In this document: piece after piece, positions 34,726-43,267 of the stretch
Layout: each line of letters starts with the position of its first letter
Position numbering within the stretch: position 1 is the stretch's first letter
Assembly: GCA_937928735.1 (NCBI GenBank)
Contig: CALFVF010000018.1
Span: forward strand, 1-64,000
Direction: 5' to 3'
DNA from: an uncultured Verrucomicrobiales bacterium
GTDB taxonomy: Bacteria; Verrucomicrobiota; Verrucomicrobiia; Verrucomicrobiales; Akkermansiaceae
Length of the DNA stretch: 64,000 nt
Position numbers and translations under genes: made by a program
The notes under the pieces: model-generated
The model's input: the letters and a program-made list of their open reading frames with translations, nothing else
What the model was told of the DNA's origin: nothing
Database searches by the model: none

Positions 34726-35441
34726 GCCTTTTTGCCACGCAATAATGGGTGACCCTCTTTCGCCTTAGTAATGAATGGCGCTCGCAGATACGCAGGGGCG
34801 ACAGGTTCTTTCTTAAGGTTATCTTGAATATCACTCTCAAAGTTCAACCAAGCTCGAATCAAGCAGGAGGCTTTAGGATGAACACGGCAGATTTCATAGT
34901 TCCCCGGAAGATCCTCAGATAAGTCCCGCTGACTCTCCATGGTCACCAGACTACCAGTGCTCTTCTCAAGCTTCATGAGAAGGGCTTCCTGAGAGAGAAG
35001 CTCTGGTTTTTCAATAAGATGATGAGCCCTGATCTCAGTCGCGAAATAGGAGCCTCTGCGAGCATCCCCTACAACGGTGACCTGCTCTCTAGTAGCCAAG
35101 GCCTCGAGCCCATAAAAAGACGATAAGCCAACAACTTGTGTTCCATAGACAATCCCTAATCCCTGAGCTAGTGCTATGGCAATTCTCGCACCACTGTAGC
35201 TGCCAGGTCCAGTTCCCACCAAAATGTAGTCGATACCCTGCACCTCTTCTTCTTTTTGAATCTCCTCAAGAAGGTCTTTGAGTGGTTCAAAGATCTTCTG
35301 ATTCTGCTGGCGATGGCTTTCAAATTCTCTCTCCACGGTTGTTCCATTCTCTTTTAGAAGAGCTACTGAAGCACGTGGGTGGGTGGTTTCTATGGCAAGA
35401 ATTTGTGGCACATTTCTGTGATAATCGACAACCTGTGTCAT
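34722..35441 (-). CDS. tsaB: tRNA threonylcarbamoyladenosine biosynthesis protein TsaB
   Basis: TsaB is the non-catalytic ASKHA-fold partner of TsaD in making t6A37 of ANN-decoding tRNAs. Visible motifs are ILAIETTHPRASVAL at the N-terminus and the nucleotide-like loop VGTGPGSYSGARIAIALAQG with GLSSFYGLEAL. I place the start at 35441 (MTQVVDYHRNVPQ) because the family normally begins within about 20 residues of ILAIET. In-frame ATGs at 35477 and 35510 would add up to 23 residues; a GGGAGGAG stretch lies between these. It overlaps the exonuclease gene and is divergent from citrate synthase. Confidence 0.9.
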   Translation of the reverse strand: MTQVVDYHRNVPQILAIETTHPRASVALLKENGTTVEREFESHRQQNQKIFEPLKDLLEEIQKEEEVQGIDYILVGTGPGSYSGARIAIALAQGLGIVYGTQVVGLSSFYGLEALATREQVTVVGDARRGSYFATEIRAHHLIEKPELLSQEALLMKLEKSTGSLVTMESQRDLSEDLPGNYEICRVHPKASCLIRAWLNFESDIQDNLKKEPVAPAYLRAPFITKAKEGHPLLRGKKA

Positions 35442-35562
35442 GAGCAACCCCGAATCGCCATCTTTCTCTTGAAACATGACAAAAACCGCGCTTATCTCCT
35501 CCCAGTGCATGGTTCAATTCTAGAACCCTGCTAAAACTTTCATCGTACAAATATACCGAACC

Positions 35563-36693
35563 ATGAGTGATTACGCAAAAGGCCTTGAAGGGGTCACCGC
35601 CAACGAGTCAGCATTAAGTCGAGTCCAAGGTCTGGAAGGTAAGTTATCTTATCTCGGCTACAACATCGACGACCTCGTAGAACATTGCTCATTTGAAGAA
35701 GTGACTTACCTCCTCCACAATGGGAAATTACCCAATAGCTCAGAACGAGAAATATTTGAGAAAAGCATTCGCAATGACCGTGAACTCCCTCAGCAGCTAA
35801 TTACGTTTCTAGAAACCCTACCCAAAGACGCGACCCCCATGGATGTGCTGCGTACATCAGTTTCTATGCTGGGCATATTTGACCCTAGAGCAGCCATTGG
35901 TGAGCCAAATCAGACTCTCAATAAAGAAGTCGCACTCTCACTCGTGGCAAAGACTCCTGTCATAGTCGCCTACTACCACCGCATTCGCCAGGGACTTAGC
36001 CTCCCTCCTGTACGCAATGACCTCTCTGAGGCCGCTCACTTCCTCTACCTAATCACAGGAGAAGAGCCCTCTGAGGCCGCGACTCGCACACTCGACATCG
36101 CCTACACTCTCCACGCTGACCACGGCATGAATGCCTCTACCTTCTCTAGTCGTGTCACAGTCGCCACACTTTCTGACCTCTACTCCGCGATGACCTCAGC
36201 CATCGGCACCCTCAAAGGCCCTCTCCACGGTGGTGCCAATGAAGGTGTCATTAAAATGCTTAAGGAAATCGGCAGTGAAGAGAACGTAGACGCCTACGTA
36301 GAAGACTGCTTAGTCAATAAGAAGAAGATCATGGGTATCGGACACCGAGTCTACAAAGTACTCGACCCACGCGCCCCTCATCTCCAGAAAATGGCTGTCC
36401 AGCTCACAGAAGAACTCGGAGAGGCGAAGTGGATCAATATGAGTGAGCGCATCGCCACTATCATGCGCGAGCGCAAGGGGCTCAACGCTAACGTCGACTT
36501 CTACTCTGCCACAGTCTACTACTCTCTAGGCATCCCTACGGATCTCTTCACACCTATCTTTGCCATTGCTCGCATGGCAGGCTGGACAGCTCAAGTACTC
36601 GAGCAGTTAGAAGACAATCGCCTCTACCGCCCACTGACCAAGTACGTTGGCCCTGAGAGCACCGTCCCTGTGCCTCCGGTTAGTGAGCGCTAG
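35563..36693 (+). CDS. gltA: Citrate synthase
   Basis: This TCA-cycle enzyme condenses acetyl-CoA and oxaloacetate. At 376 residues it is the short (type I-like, CitZ-type) form without the long E. coli N-terminal extension. Catalytic residues are visible in LHADHGMNASTF (His about 187), GIGHRVYKVLDPRAP (His about 264) and DFYSATVYYSLGIP (Asp about 314). The acetyl-CoA segment LKGPLHGGANEGV is intact. It is a single gene; the downstream 250-bp gap contains a full-length type A repeat. Confidence 0.96.
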   Translation: MSDYAKGLEGVTANESALSRVQGLEGKLSYLGYNIDDLVEHCSFEEVTYLLHNGKLPNSSEREIFEKSIRNDRELPQQLITFLETLPKDATPMDVLRTSVSMLGIFDPRAAIGEPNQTLNKEVALSLVAKTPVIVAYYHRIRQGLSLPPVRNDLSEAAHFLYLITGEEPSEAATRTLDIAYTLHADHGMNASTFSSRVTVATLSDLYSAMTSAIGTLKGPLHGGANEGVIKMLKEIGSEENVDAYVEDCLVNKKKIMGIGHRVYKVLDPRAPHLQKMAVQLTEELGEAKWINMSERIATIMRERKGLNANVDFYSATVYYSLGIPTDLFTPIFAIARMAGWTAQVLEQLEDNRLYRPLTKYVGPESTVPVPPVSER

Positions 36694-36788
36694 ACTGAAA
36701 TAAGCAAGTTACCGTACAGATATAGTCTTCTAACCTCAATTCACCAGACCAGTTACTAGTGATTTCAAAATGAAGACTATTTTCGCAA

Positions 36789-36952
36789 GCTTATACCAAT
36801 GAGGAAAACTACCTGCTAGAAAGCGCGAAGAAATTTGGTGGGAGATCAAGGCGGAACCCATCGGTGATGCGAGCATCTCCGATGAGTGACAACGATGACA
36901 TCTCGTCAAAGATCTAGCGAATTCGACCAGTTAGTTTTTTGAGTTGGTATTA
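36789..36952 (+). repeat. MITE-like hairpin repeat, type A copy 2 (full length)
   Basis: This is the best preserved copy. The left end TTATACCAATGAGGAAAACT (36790-36809) and the reverse complement of the right end (CTAATACCAACTCAAAAAAC) form imperfect terminal inverted repeats of about 27 bp. The centre has AGATCAAGGC (36842-36851) and TGACAACG (36886-36893) flanking an upper stem CATCGG (36858-36863)/CCGATG (36878-36883) and an inner hairpin GATGC/GCATC (36865-36876). Relative to copy 1 at 150-307, the right arm of the upper stem differs and pairs better here. Its right end supplies the TTG start and first codons of the next gene. Confidence 0.85.
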
Positions 36953-37432
36953 GCCCTAGTATGGGCATCAACCTTTGCCGCATTGGCACAAAGTGCTTCT
37001 GACGTTGCAAGATCATATTTTGACGTCTTTCAAACTAAGAATTACCAGGAAACTGCTACATTCTTCGCACCTGACGAGCTCAAAGATTTTCGAGAAATGC
37101 TCGATTTTGGAGATGCCCTCCCTAAAGAAGAAGCAAAACAGTTCTACTTAACTTTCTTTGGCGAACACGCCTCTGAGGAGACAGTCTCTGAGATGTCCGA
37201 CCTTGATTTCTTTAGTCAATTTTTATCATTCACAACGAAGCAAGTTGAAGCAGCTGGTGAAATCAGCTTCCATAAACTAGAAATCCTTGGAGAAATTCCC
37301 GAAGGCGACACTATTATGCACGTTCTCACAAGAAGCAACATTTCCGTAGGAGACATAGAAGTAGAATCCATGGAAGTCATTTCATTTAGAAAAATAGAGG
37401 GAGAGTGGAAAGCTTTACTATCTGGCAAATGA
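36944..37432 (+). CDS. Small secreted protein, 5' end rebuilt by a repeat insertion
   Basis: This 162-residue protein has a recognisable signal-peptide core and cleavage region (LALVWASTFAALAQSA), then a helical domain with SYFDVFQTKNYQETATFF and a C-terminal beta segment (VESMEVISFRKIEGEWKALLSG). It resembles small NTF2/DUF3887-like periplasmic proteins, but I do not recognise the family. The only start in frame is TTG 36944 inside the right terminus of the type A repeat, giving MVLALVWAS. The positively charged n-region expected of a signal peptide is missing. Either the insertion replaced the original start or the gene is a recent pseudogene. Confidence 0.6.
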   Translation: MVLALVWASTFAALAQSASDVARSYFDVFQTKNYQETATFFAPDELKDFREMLDFGDALPKEEAKQFYLTFFGEHASEETVSEMSDLDFFSQFLSFTTKQVEAAGEISFHKLEILGEIPEGDTIMHVLTRSNISVGDIEVESMEVISFRKIEGEWKALLSGK

Positions 37433-37487
37433 AAGGTATAGCTACGCAACTACAGCAAGCCTTCGGTCACTAATCAACTCTCATAAC

Positions 37488-37937
37488 ATGCCCACAATTG
37501 AACTCATATCTGTAGACTGTGTCTGCGTTCCAGAGCTCCCAACTTATGAGAGCTTTGCACATATCGCAGAAACAGAGTTGATAGGTCATAGAGGGCTCTT
37601 TCAATCCGTATTTGACTCAATCACAGGCATTATCCTCCATCTGGCGAACAAAGATCTAGAAGGCAAGGATGGTGGTTACTGGTTTGCTGGACAGATCGTG
37701 GATTGGCCTGATAGCGATGCGCTAAAGTTCCTCCCCGAAACTAGTCGCGATATTTTTGATTTAATGAAACGACTCATTGCCGCATCTCCAAAGCAGCAAA
37801 TTATTTTTTCTACGGATTACCAATTTGGCGGTGACAGGCAAGAATGCGGCCACGTTACATTAGGAGAGTTTTTTAAGCTACATGATCAAGATAAGCTACA
37901 ATATAACCAACTCTGGTATATTGACGAAGCGGGCTAA
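37488..37937 (+). CDS. Hypothetical protein
   Basis: This 149-residue soluble acidic protein has no signal peptide or membrane segment. Segments such as PELPTYESFAHIAETELIG and DGGYWFAGQIVDWPDSDAL are not matched by any family I can name. The coding frame is continuous from ATG 37488, 55 bp after the preceding gene and in the same direction, so the pair may be co-transcribed. It could be an immunity-type or regulatory protein, but there is no direct evidence. Neighbours give no functional hint. Confidence 0.6.
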   Translation: MPTIELISVDCVCVPELPTYESFAHIAETELIGHRGLFQSVFDSITGIILHLANKDLEGKDGGYWFAGQIVDWPDSDALKFLPETSRDIFDLMKRLIAASPKQQIIFSTDYQFGGDRQECGHVTLGEFFKLHDQDKLQYNQLWYIDEAG

Positions 37938-38033
37938 CAAGGCAGTGCATCTCACTTAAAATCGCCTTGAAGATTACTCATTCGTAATTTGAGAATCTTG
38001 AATCACACCTTCTCACCTCATTGTTTGCAGACA

Positions 38034-38069
38034 GTTAGAAAGAATCAGCCTTTTGACTCTTTCTAACTA
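38034..38069. terminator. Hairpin between the hypothetical gene and carB
   Basis: AGTTAGAAAGA and TCTTTCTAACT form an 11-bp stem around a 14-base loop between convergent genes. T-runs are short on both strands, so it may be a weak bidirectional terminator or mRNA-end hairpin. Confidence 0.6.
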
Positions 38070-38108
38070 TTCTAAGTACTGCATCAACTGTGGCTTTCTC
38101 CTCTTCAC

Positions 38109-41100
38109 TTAGCGCACGCGCTCCTGGAGAGGAGTGACTGTGAACTCTTGCTCTTTGAGTGAGCGGATGGCTTTTACTGAGGCTTCTGCTGCTGCGAGGT
38201 TTGTGCAGTGAGAGATCTTATTGGCGACGGCTCCTGAGCGAATTTTAACCTCATCGGTACGTGCCTCATGGCCACTCGGGGTATTGATGACAAACTGGAT
38301 ATCTCCGTTTTTCATCATATCGAGCACGTTAGGGCGTTTTTGCTCCGCGAGTTTGTAAAGGCGCTCGACCTCAATACCTTCATCCTTAAAGAACTTATAA
38401 GTTCCCCCGGTTGAGCAAACTGTAAAGCCGAGTTCGACGAGCTCGCGAGCAATCGCTACGGACTTGGGCTTATCACGATCATTCACTGAGAAGAAGACCT
38501 TACCTTCTGTCGGCAGTGGATTAAAGGCGGAGATCTGCGCTTTAGCGTAGGCCATGCCGAGATCATCGTCGATCCCCATGACTTCACCAGTAGACTTCAT
38601 TTCTGGGCCAAGGACGATGTCGATACCAGGGAACTTCGGCCATGGGAAAACGGCTTCTTTCACACAGTAGTGCGCTGGAAGAACTTCCTTGGTGAAGCCT
38701 AAGTCTTTGAGCTTCTTGCCAGCCATGACCTTAGCAGCTAATTTCGCAAGTGGAACTCCAATAGACTTGGATACAAAGGGAACGGTTCGTGACGCACGAG
38801 GATTCACCTCGATCACGTAGAGTTCTTCATCCTTCACGGCAAACTGGATATTCATCAGGCCGATCACCTCTAGCTCACGAGCGAGGTCTTTTGCCCCCTT
38901 CATGATTTGCTCCGTAATATTCTCAGAAAGCGAAGGTGCTGGAATCACACAGGCAGAGTCTCCGGAGTGGATACCAGCAGCCTCAATGTGCTGCATAATC
39001 GCTCCTACCACAGAAATCTCACCATCCGAGATACAGTCGACATCCACTTCAACAGCTCCCTCTAGGAAACGATCCACGAGGATAGGACGGTTCGGTGTGA
39101 CATCAGCGGCTTCGCGAATATAGCGGCGAAGTTCTTCGTCATTATAAACAATCATCATCCCTCTGCCCCCAAGGACAAAGGAAGGACGCACTAATACTGG
39201 AAATCCAATGCGCGCAGCAATTTCACTGGCCTCGTCTTCAGACACAGCAGTTCCTGCTTCTGCTTGCTTGAGCTCTAACTTATCAAGAAGGGCTGAGAAG
39301 TATTTTCTATCTTCCGCGAGCTCGATGGACTCTGGAGATGTTCCGATGACTGGCACTCCGTGGCGCTTCAGATCAGCGGCTAAGTTCAGAGGTGTCTGTC
39401 CACCAAACTGGACGATCACGCCATCTGGCTTCTCCTGATCACAGATGTGAAGCACGTCCTCGAGAGTGAGTGGCTCAAAGTAGAGCTTATCGGAGGTGTC
39501 GTAGTCTGTCGACACGGTCTCAGGATTTGAGTTCACCATCACGGTTTCATAACCGAGCTCCTTGAGTGCGAAGGAGGCGTGCACACAGCAGTAGTCAAAC
39601 TCGATACCTTGGCCAATGCGGTTTGGCCCACCACCAAGGATGACGATTTTCTTCTGATCCGTTTCTCTCGCCTCATTCTCTGTCCCGTAGGTCGAGTAAT
39701 AATACGGTGTGTATGCCTCGAACTCAGCAGCACAAGTATCGACTAAGCGATACGTCGGGATGATGCCTTCCTTCAAGCGCTCAGCGCGGATATCGTCCTG
39801 AGTGGTGGCTTCTCCAGCACGGGTGCGCTGCTTGGCAATCTGGAAATCAGAAAAGCCTAGTTTCTTCGCTTTGCGCAGCGGCATGGTGGCGAGATTTCTA
39901 CCCTCATCGACAATGATCTTTAGGTGTTCTAGGAACCAGCGATCAATCGCTGTCGCCTCAAAAACATCTTCGACACTCCAGTCATTATCAAAGGCTGTTT
40001 TTAGCCAGAAGATTCTCTCAGCATTTGGCACGTGGAGCTTTCTCTCGATTTCCTCGTAAGTCGGCTCGTGAGCGCCCTTACCATCAAAGCCGAAGCCTAA
40101 TCTCCCAGTCTCTAGGGAGCGCAGAGCCTTCTGCATGGATTCTTTAAAGGTTCTCCCGATTGCCATGGCTTCCCCTACGGCCTTCATCTGAGTGGTGAGA
40201 ACAGAATCCGCTGTTGGGAATTTCTCAAAGGTAAAGCGAGGGAGCTTCGTCACAACGTAGTCAATGGTCGGCTCAAAGGACGCCGGAGTCTCACGAGTGA
40301 TGTCATTATTGAGCTCATCCAGCGTGTAGCCAACAGCTAGCTTTGCCGCGATCTTTGCAATCGGGAAACCAGTTGCTTTAGACGCTAGGGCAGAGGAGCG
40401 AGACACTCGTGGATTCATCTCAATCACGATGCAGCGGCCAGTATTTGGCTCCACAGAAAACTGAATGTTAGACCCCCCTGTCTCCACGCCAATTTCACGG
40501 ATACAGGCGAAAGAAGCATCCCGCATGATCTGATACTCACGGTCTGTAAGGGTCTGTGCTGGTGCCACTGTAATCGAGTCACCAGTGTGCACGCCCATCG
40601 GATCGAGATTCTCAATGGAGCAAATCACCACGCAGTTATCCGCGCAGTCTCGCATGACTTCCATCTCGTACTCTTTCCAGCCAAGGAGAGACTCCTCGAC
40701 AAGGATTTCGCTCACTGGTGAGAGGTCGATACCACGAGCACAGATCTCTTCAAATTCTTCAATATTATAAGCAATACCTCCACCCGTACCTCCTAGGGTA
40801 AATGCTGGGCGGATAATTAATGGGAGCGTGCCGATCTCATCTCTGATGACTCTGGCCTCTTCCATATTGTGAGCCACGCCGGACTTCGGTAGGTCGAGTC
40901 CGATTTTAAGCATCGCTTCTTTAAAGCGTAGACGGTCTTCGCCTTTATCGATCGCATCTGCATTCGCACCGATCATGCGCACATTGTGCTTATCGAGGGT
41001 GCCAGACTTAAACAAATCCATCGAAGTGTTCAGTGCAGTCTGACCACCTAAAGTGGGCAAGAGTGCATCGGGTCGCTCCTTAATAATGATTTTTTCGACC

Positions 41101-41318
41101 ACATCGGCAGTAATGGGCTCAATATAGGTCTTATGAGCAAACTCAGGGTCTGTCATAATCGTGGCAGGATTCGAGTTAACGAGAACGACCTCATAGCCCT
41201 CTTCTTTGAGAGCTTTACAGGCTTGGACACCCGAATAGTCAAATTCGCAACCTTGCCCAATCACTATCGGGCCTGAACCTATAACAAGAATTTTTTTAAT
41301 CGTGGTATTCTTTGGCAT
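38109..41318 (-). CDS. carB: Carbamoyl-phosphate synthase large subunit
   Basis: This 1069-residue enzyme makes carbamoyl phosphate from bicarbonate, ATP and ammonia delivered by CarA, for arginine and pyrimidine synthesis. Two homologous ATP-grasp halves are seen: the first with [39 protein letters not shown] and [20 protein letters not shown]; the second with [36 protein letters not shown] and [20 protein letters not shown]. The C-terminal MGS-like allosteric domain begins at about residue 935. carA is not adjacent. The gene is monocistronic, with a 230-bp divergent region to yaaA. Confidence 0.97.
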   Translation of the reverse strand: MPKNTTIKKILVIGSGPIVIGQGCEFDYSGVQACKALKEEGYEVVLVNSNPATIMTDPEFAHKTYIEPITADVVEKIIIKERPDALLPTLGGQTALNTSMDLFKSGTLDKHNVRMIGANADAIDKGEDRLRFKEAMLKIGLDLPKSGVAHNMEEARVIRDEIGTLPLIIRPAFTLGGTGGGIAYNIEEFEEICARGIDLSPVSEILVEESLLGWKEYEMEVMRDCADNCVVICSIENLDPMGVHTGDSITVAPAQTLTDREYQIMRDASFACIREIGVETGGSNIQFSVEPNTGRCIVIEMNPRVSRSSALASKATGFPIAKIAAKLAVGYTLDELNNDITRETPASFEPTIDYVVTKLPRFTFEKFPTADSVLTTQMKAVGEAMAIGRTFKESMQKALRSLETGRLGFGFDGKGAHEPTYEEIERKLHVPNAERIFWLKTAFDNDWSVEDVFEATAIDRWFLEHLKIIVDEGRNLATMPLRKAKKLGFSDFQIAKQRTRAGEATTQDDIRAERLKEGIIPTYRLVDTCAAEFEAYTPYYYSTYGTENEARETDQKKIVILGGGPNRIGQGIEFDYCCVHASFALKELGYETVMVNSNPETVSTDYDTSDKLYFEPLTLEDVLHICDQEKPDGVIVQFGGQTPLNLAADLKRHGVPVIGTSPESIELAEDRKYFSALLDKLELKQAEAGTAVSEDEASEIAARIGFPVLVRPSFVLGGRGMMIVYNDEELRRYIREAADVTPNRPILVDRFLEGAVEVDVDCISDGEISVVGAIMQHIEAAGIHSGDSACVIPAPSLSENITEQIMKGAKDLARELEVIGLMNIQFAVKDEELYVIEVNPRASRTVPFVSKSIGVPLAKLAAKVMAGKKLKDLGFTKEVLPAHYCVKEAVFPWPKFPGIDIVLGPEMKSTGEVMGIDDDLGMAYAKAQISAFNPLPTEGKVFFSVNDRDKPKSVAIARELVELGFTVCSTGGTYKFFKDEGIEVERLYKLAEQKRPNVLDMMKNGDIQFVINTPSGHEARTDEVKIRSGAVANKISHCTNLAAAEASVKAIRSLKEQEFTVTPLQERVR

Positions 41319-41548
41319 GACTTTGGCAGAACGTACGGCTTAAATCTGAGGTTGTATGCCTTGCCCTCTGCTCGATGTAAAGGATAGTTGTCAACTAATT
41401 CGCCTTAGCAAAAAAGTAATTATTTAAGGCCTCTTAACTACCCGCCTCAGTTAGCTAGAAAGGCACCACTCCCCCATGTAACGCACCCCCTATCTGTACT
41501 GGTAATCATCAGAAAATAAGCCATACTTGAGAACACACACCGACACCT

Positions 41549-42322
41549 ATGCTCTTTCTTTTATCACCTGCAAAAACACTCGATTACGACTCGCCACTTC
41601 CTGCAGTCACCGCCACAAAACCTCGCTTCCTAAACCATTCTGCTGAACTTATTGAGCAACTTCAGGATTTCTCAGAAGCAGACATTGAGAAACTCATGAA
41701 GATCTCACCCAAGCTCAGTGCTCTCAATGCACAGAGATTCCAGCAATGGGGGCAGCGCCACAACACGAGCACAGGTGCTAGACCTTGTTTATTCGCATTT
41801 AAAGGAGACGTCTACCAAGGACTAGACGCCTACTCACTGAGTAGCGCCGATATTCAAAAAGCCCAACAATCTCTGCGTATACTCTCTGGCCTCTACGGGA
41901 TTCTAAAGCCCCTCGACTTCATGCACCCCTATCGCCTAGAAATGGGCACTCGCCTAGAAAACGCACGCGGCAAGAACCTCTACGAATTCTGGGGAGAAAT
42001 TCCCACAGAATCACTGAATCAGGAACTAGAGAAAGAATCCAATCCCGCCGTAATTAACCTTGCATCCAACGAGTACTTCTCTGTCATCGATGAACAGGCG
42101 CTCAAGGCCCCCGTCATCACACCTGTCTTTAAGGACTGGAAAAATGACAAATACAAAATCATCTCCTTCCACGCAAAAAAGGCACGAGGACTCATGGCTG
42201 CCTGGGCGATACAAAATGATATCCAAACCCCCGAGGGCTTCCAGGACTTCTCAGAAGCTGGTTATCGCTACAGCCCAAAAGATAGCACAGAAACGACTCT
42301 CACATTTTTACGCAAGCAATAA
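41549..42322 (+). CDS. yaaA: Peroxide-stress protein YaaA (DUF328 family)
   Basis: This 257-residue YaaA-family protein starts with the hallmark MLFLLSPAKTLDYDSP and keeps FKGDVYQGLDA, ILSGLYGILKPLDFMHPYRLEMG, INLASNEYF and SFHAKKARGLMA. E. coli YaaA lowers intracellular iron during peroxide stress and has a DNA-binding fold; the same role is inferred. It is divergent from carB and followed by the strong bidirectional hairpin at 42369-42416 shared with the tRNA gene. Confidence 0.95.
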   Translation: MLFLLSPAKTLDYDSPLPAVTATKPRFLNHSAELIEQLQDFSEADIEKLMKISPKLSALNAQRFQQWGQRHNTSTGARPCLFAFKGDVYQGLDAYSLSSADIQKAQQSLRILSGLYGILKPLDFMHPYRLEMGTRLENARGKNLYEFWGEIPTESLNQELEKESNPAVINLASNEYFSVIDEQALKAPVITPVFKDWKNDKYKIISFHAKKARGLMAAWAIQNDIQTPEGFQDFSEAGYRYSPKDSTETTLTFLRKQ

Positions 42323-42368
42323 GCAATAAGCGAAAGCTAGTGACAAAGTCCGTAAAACTCTCAAGAGA

Positions 42369-42416
42369 AAAGCCTTGTATCCAGCGCCAGTGAGTAGGCT
42401 GCGAATACAAGGCTTT
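42369..42416. terminator. Shared bidirectional terminator hairpin of yaaA and tRNA-Arg
   Basis: AAAGCCTTGTAT (42369-42380) and ATACAAGGCTTT (42405-42416) are perfect 12-bp complements around a 24-base loop. Each strand has T residues at the 3' arm. It lies between the convergent yaaA (+) and tRNA-Arg (-). Confidence 0.75.
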
Positions 42417-42422
42417 AGAAAG

Positions 42423-42499
42423 TGGCACTTCCAATAGGATTCGAACCTATGACCTACGGATTAGAAATCCGTTGCTCTATCCAGCTGAGCTATGGAAGC
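42423..42499 (-). tRNA. tRNA-Arg (anticodon UCU)
   Basis: The minus strand gives a complete cloverleaf: acceptor GCTTCCA/TGGAAGT (with a G-T first pair), D arm TAGCTCAGCTGGATAGAGCA, anticodon stem ACGGA/TCCGT with loop TTTCTAA (anticodon TCT), variable AGGTC and T arm ATAGGTTCGAATCCTAT. The discriminator base is G, followed by an encoded CCA (42423-42425). The anticodon decodes AGA/AGG. Confidence 0.96.
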
Positions 42500-42604
42500 A
42501 TATATCACGTGCATTTGTGATGCGTGGATTTACCGTGGACTCCCACCGAGAAGCAAGCTTTATTTCATTTTCTCCCAGTATCCAGACCTCTCGACTTTAT
42601 TCCT

Positions 42605-43252
42605 CTAGAGCTTCCAGCCTATGATGCCTTTGAGCACACCGGGGATCAGATGCGCATAGCTCCAGGCCCGGGTCGCGGCGACAACGGCCTCTTCTTCCGC
42701 TAAGCTCTTATAGATTCGCTGTTTCTCTATCAGGTGTATCGCACGCTTAGCGGCTTCCAGCTCAATAGCGAGGCTAAGCCAGAGCATCACGGTACAAAAG
42801 CTAACACAGGCAATTAAAGAAACAATACCTGGGAATATCGGAATACGTGCCACAAGGACTCCCATGCCGACTATCATCATTGCAAATGGAGGCAGTAAGT
42901 AGCCTGTTTTCACCATCTTATTGCGCCAATCAATGTTACCTTGGTGCTCCTTTGCGAGTAGTGCTAGGCCTAGTTGGTGCCATAAGTAGGCGTGATCCGC
43001 GGCCTCATGACTATGCGCTCGCTCGACCTTGAGTTTGATTTGTTCTTTGCCAACACTAGGAAACCAGAGCTGACTTTTGACGAGTGTGAGCTTAGGCACT
43101 GCGTCTGATAAGCTGCTAAATTTCTCATACGAATTTGCCGCGTCTAGCTTAAGTGTCCTGCGTTTCGCCAACACACGTAGTCCTGCATACTGGCTAAGTA
43201 AGCAAGCTAAGATCAGGGGCAGCAAGGAGATGATAAAAAGTAATTTCCACAC
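42605..43252 (-). CDS. YugP-like membrane protein lacking the zinc-protease motif
   Basis: This 215-residue membrane protein has an N-terminal transmembrane helix (LLFIISLLPLILACLLSQY) and two central helices (about residues 123-163). The N-terminal YAGLRVLAKRRTLKLDAANS and C-terminal EAAKRAIHLIEKQRIYKSL segments resemble the YugP family of neutral zinc membrane metallopeptidases. At the expected HExxH site the sequence reads AYLWHQLGLALL, so the zinc ligands and catalytic Glu are missing. The family assignment is by eye and moderate. The gene is followed on the same strand after 15 bp by the end of the large repeat protein gene, whose upstream position suggests co-transcription. Confidence 0.6.
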   Translation of the reverse strand: MWKLLFIISLLPLILACLLSQYAGLRVLAKRRTLKLDAANSYEKFSSLSDAVPKLTLVKSQLWFPSVGKEQIKLKVERAHSHEAADHAYLWHQLGLALLAKEHQGNIDWRNKMVKTGYLLPPFAMMIVGMGVLVARIPIFPGIVSLIACVSFCTVMLWLSLAIELEAAKRAIHLIEKQRIYKSLAEEEAVVAATRAWSYAHLIPGVLKGIIGWKL

Positions 43253-43267
43253 GGTGCCTGATGACTT

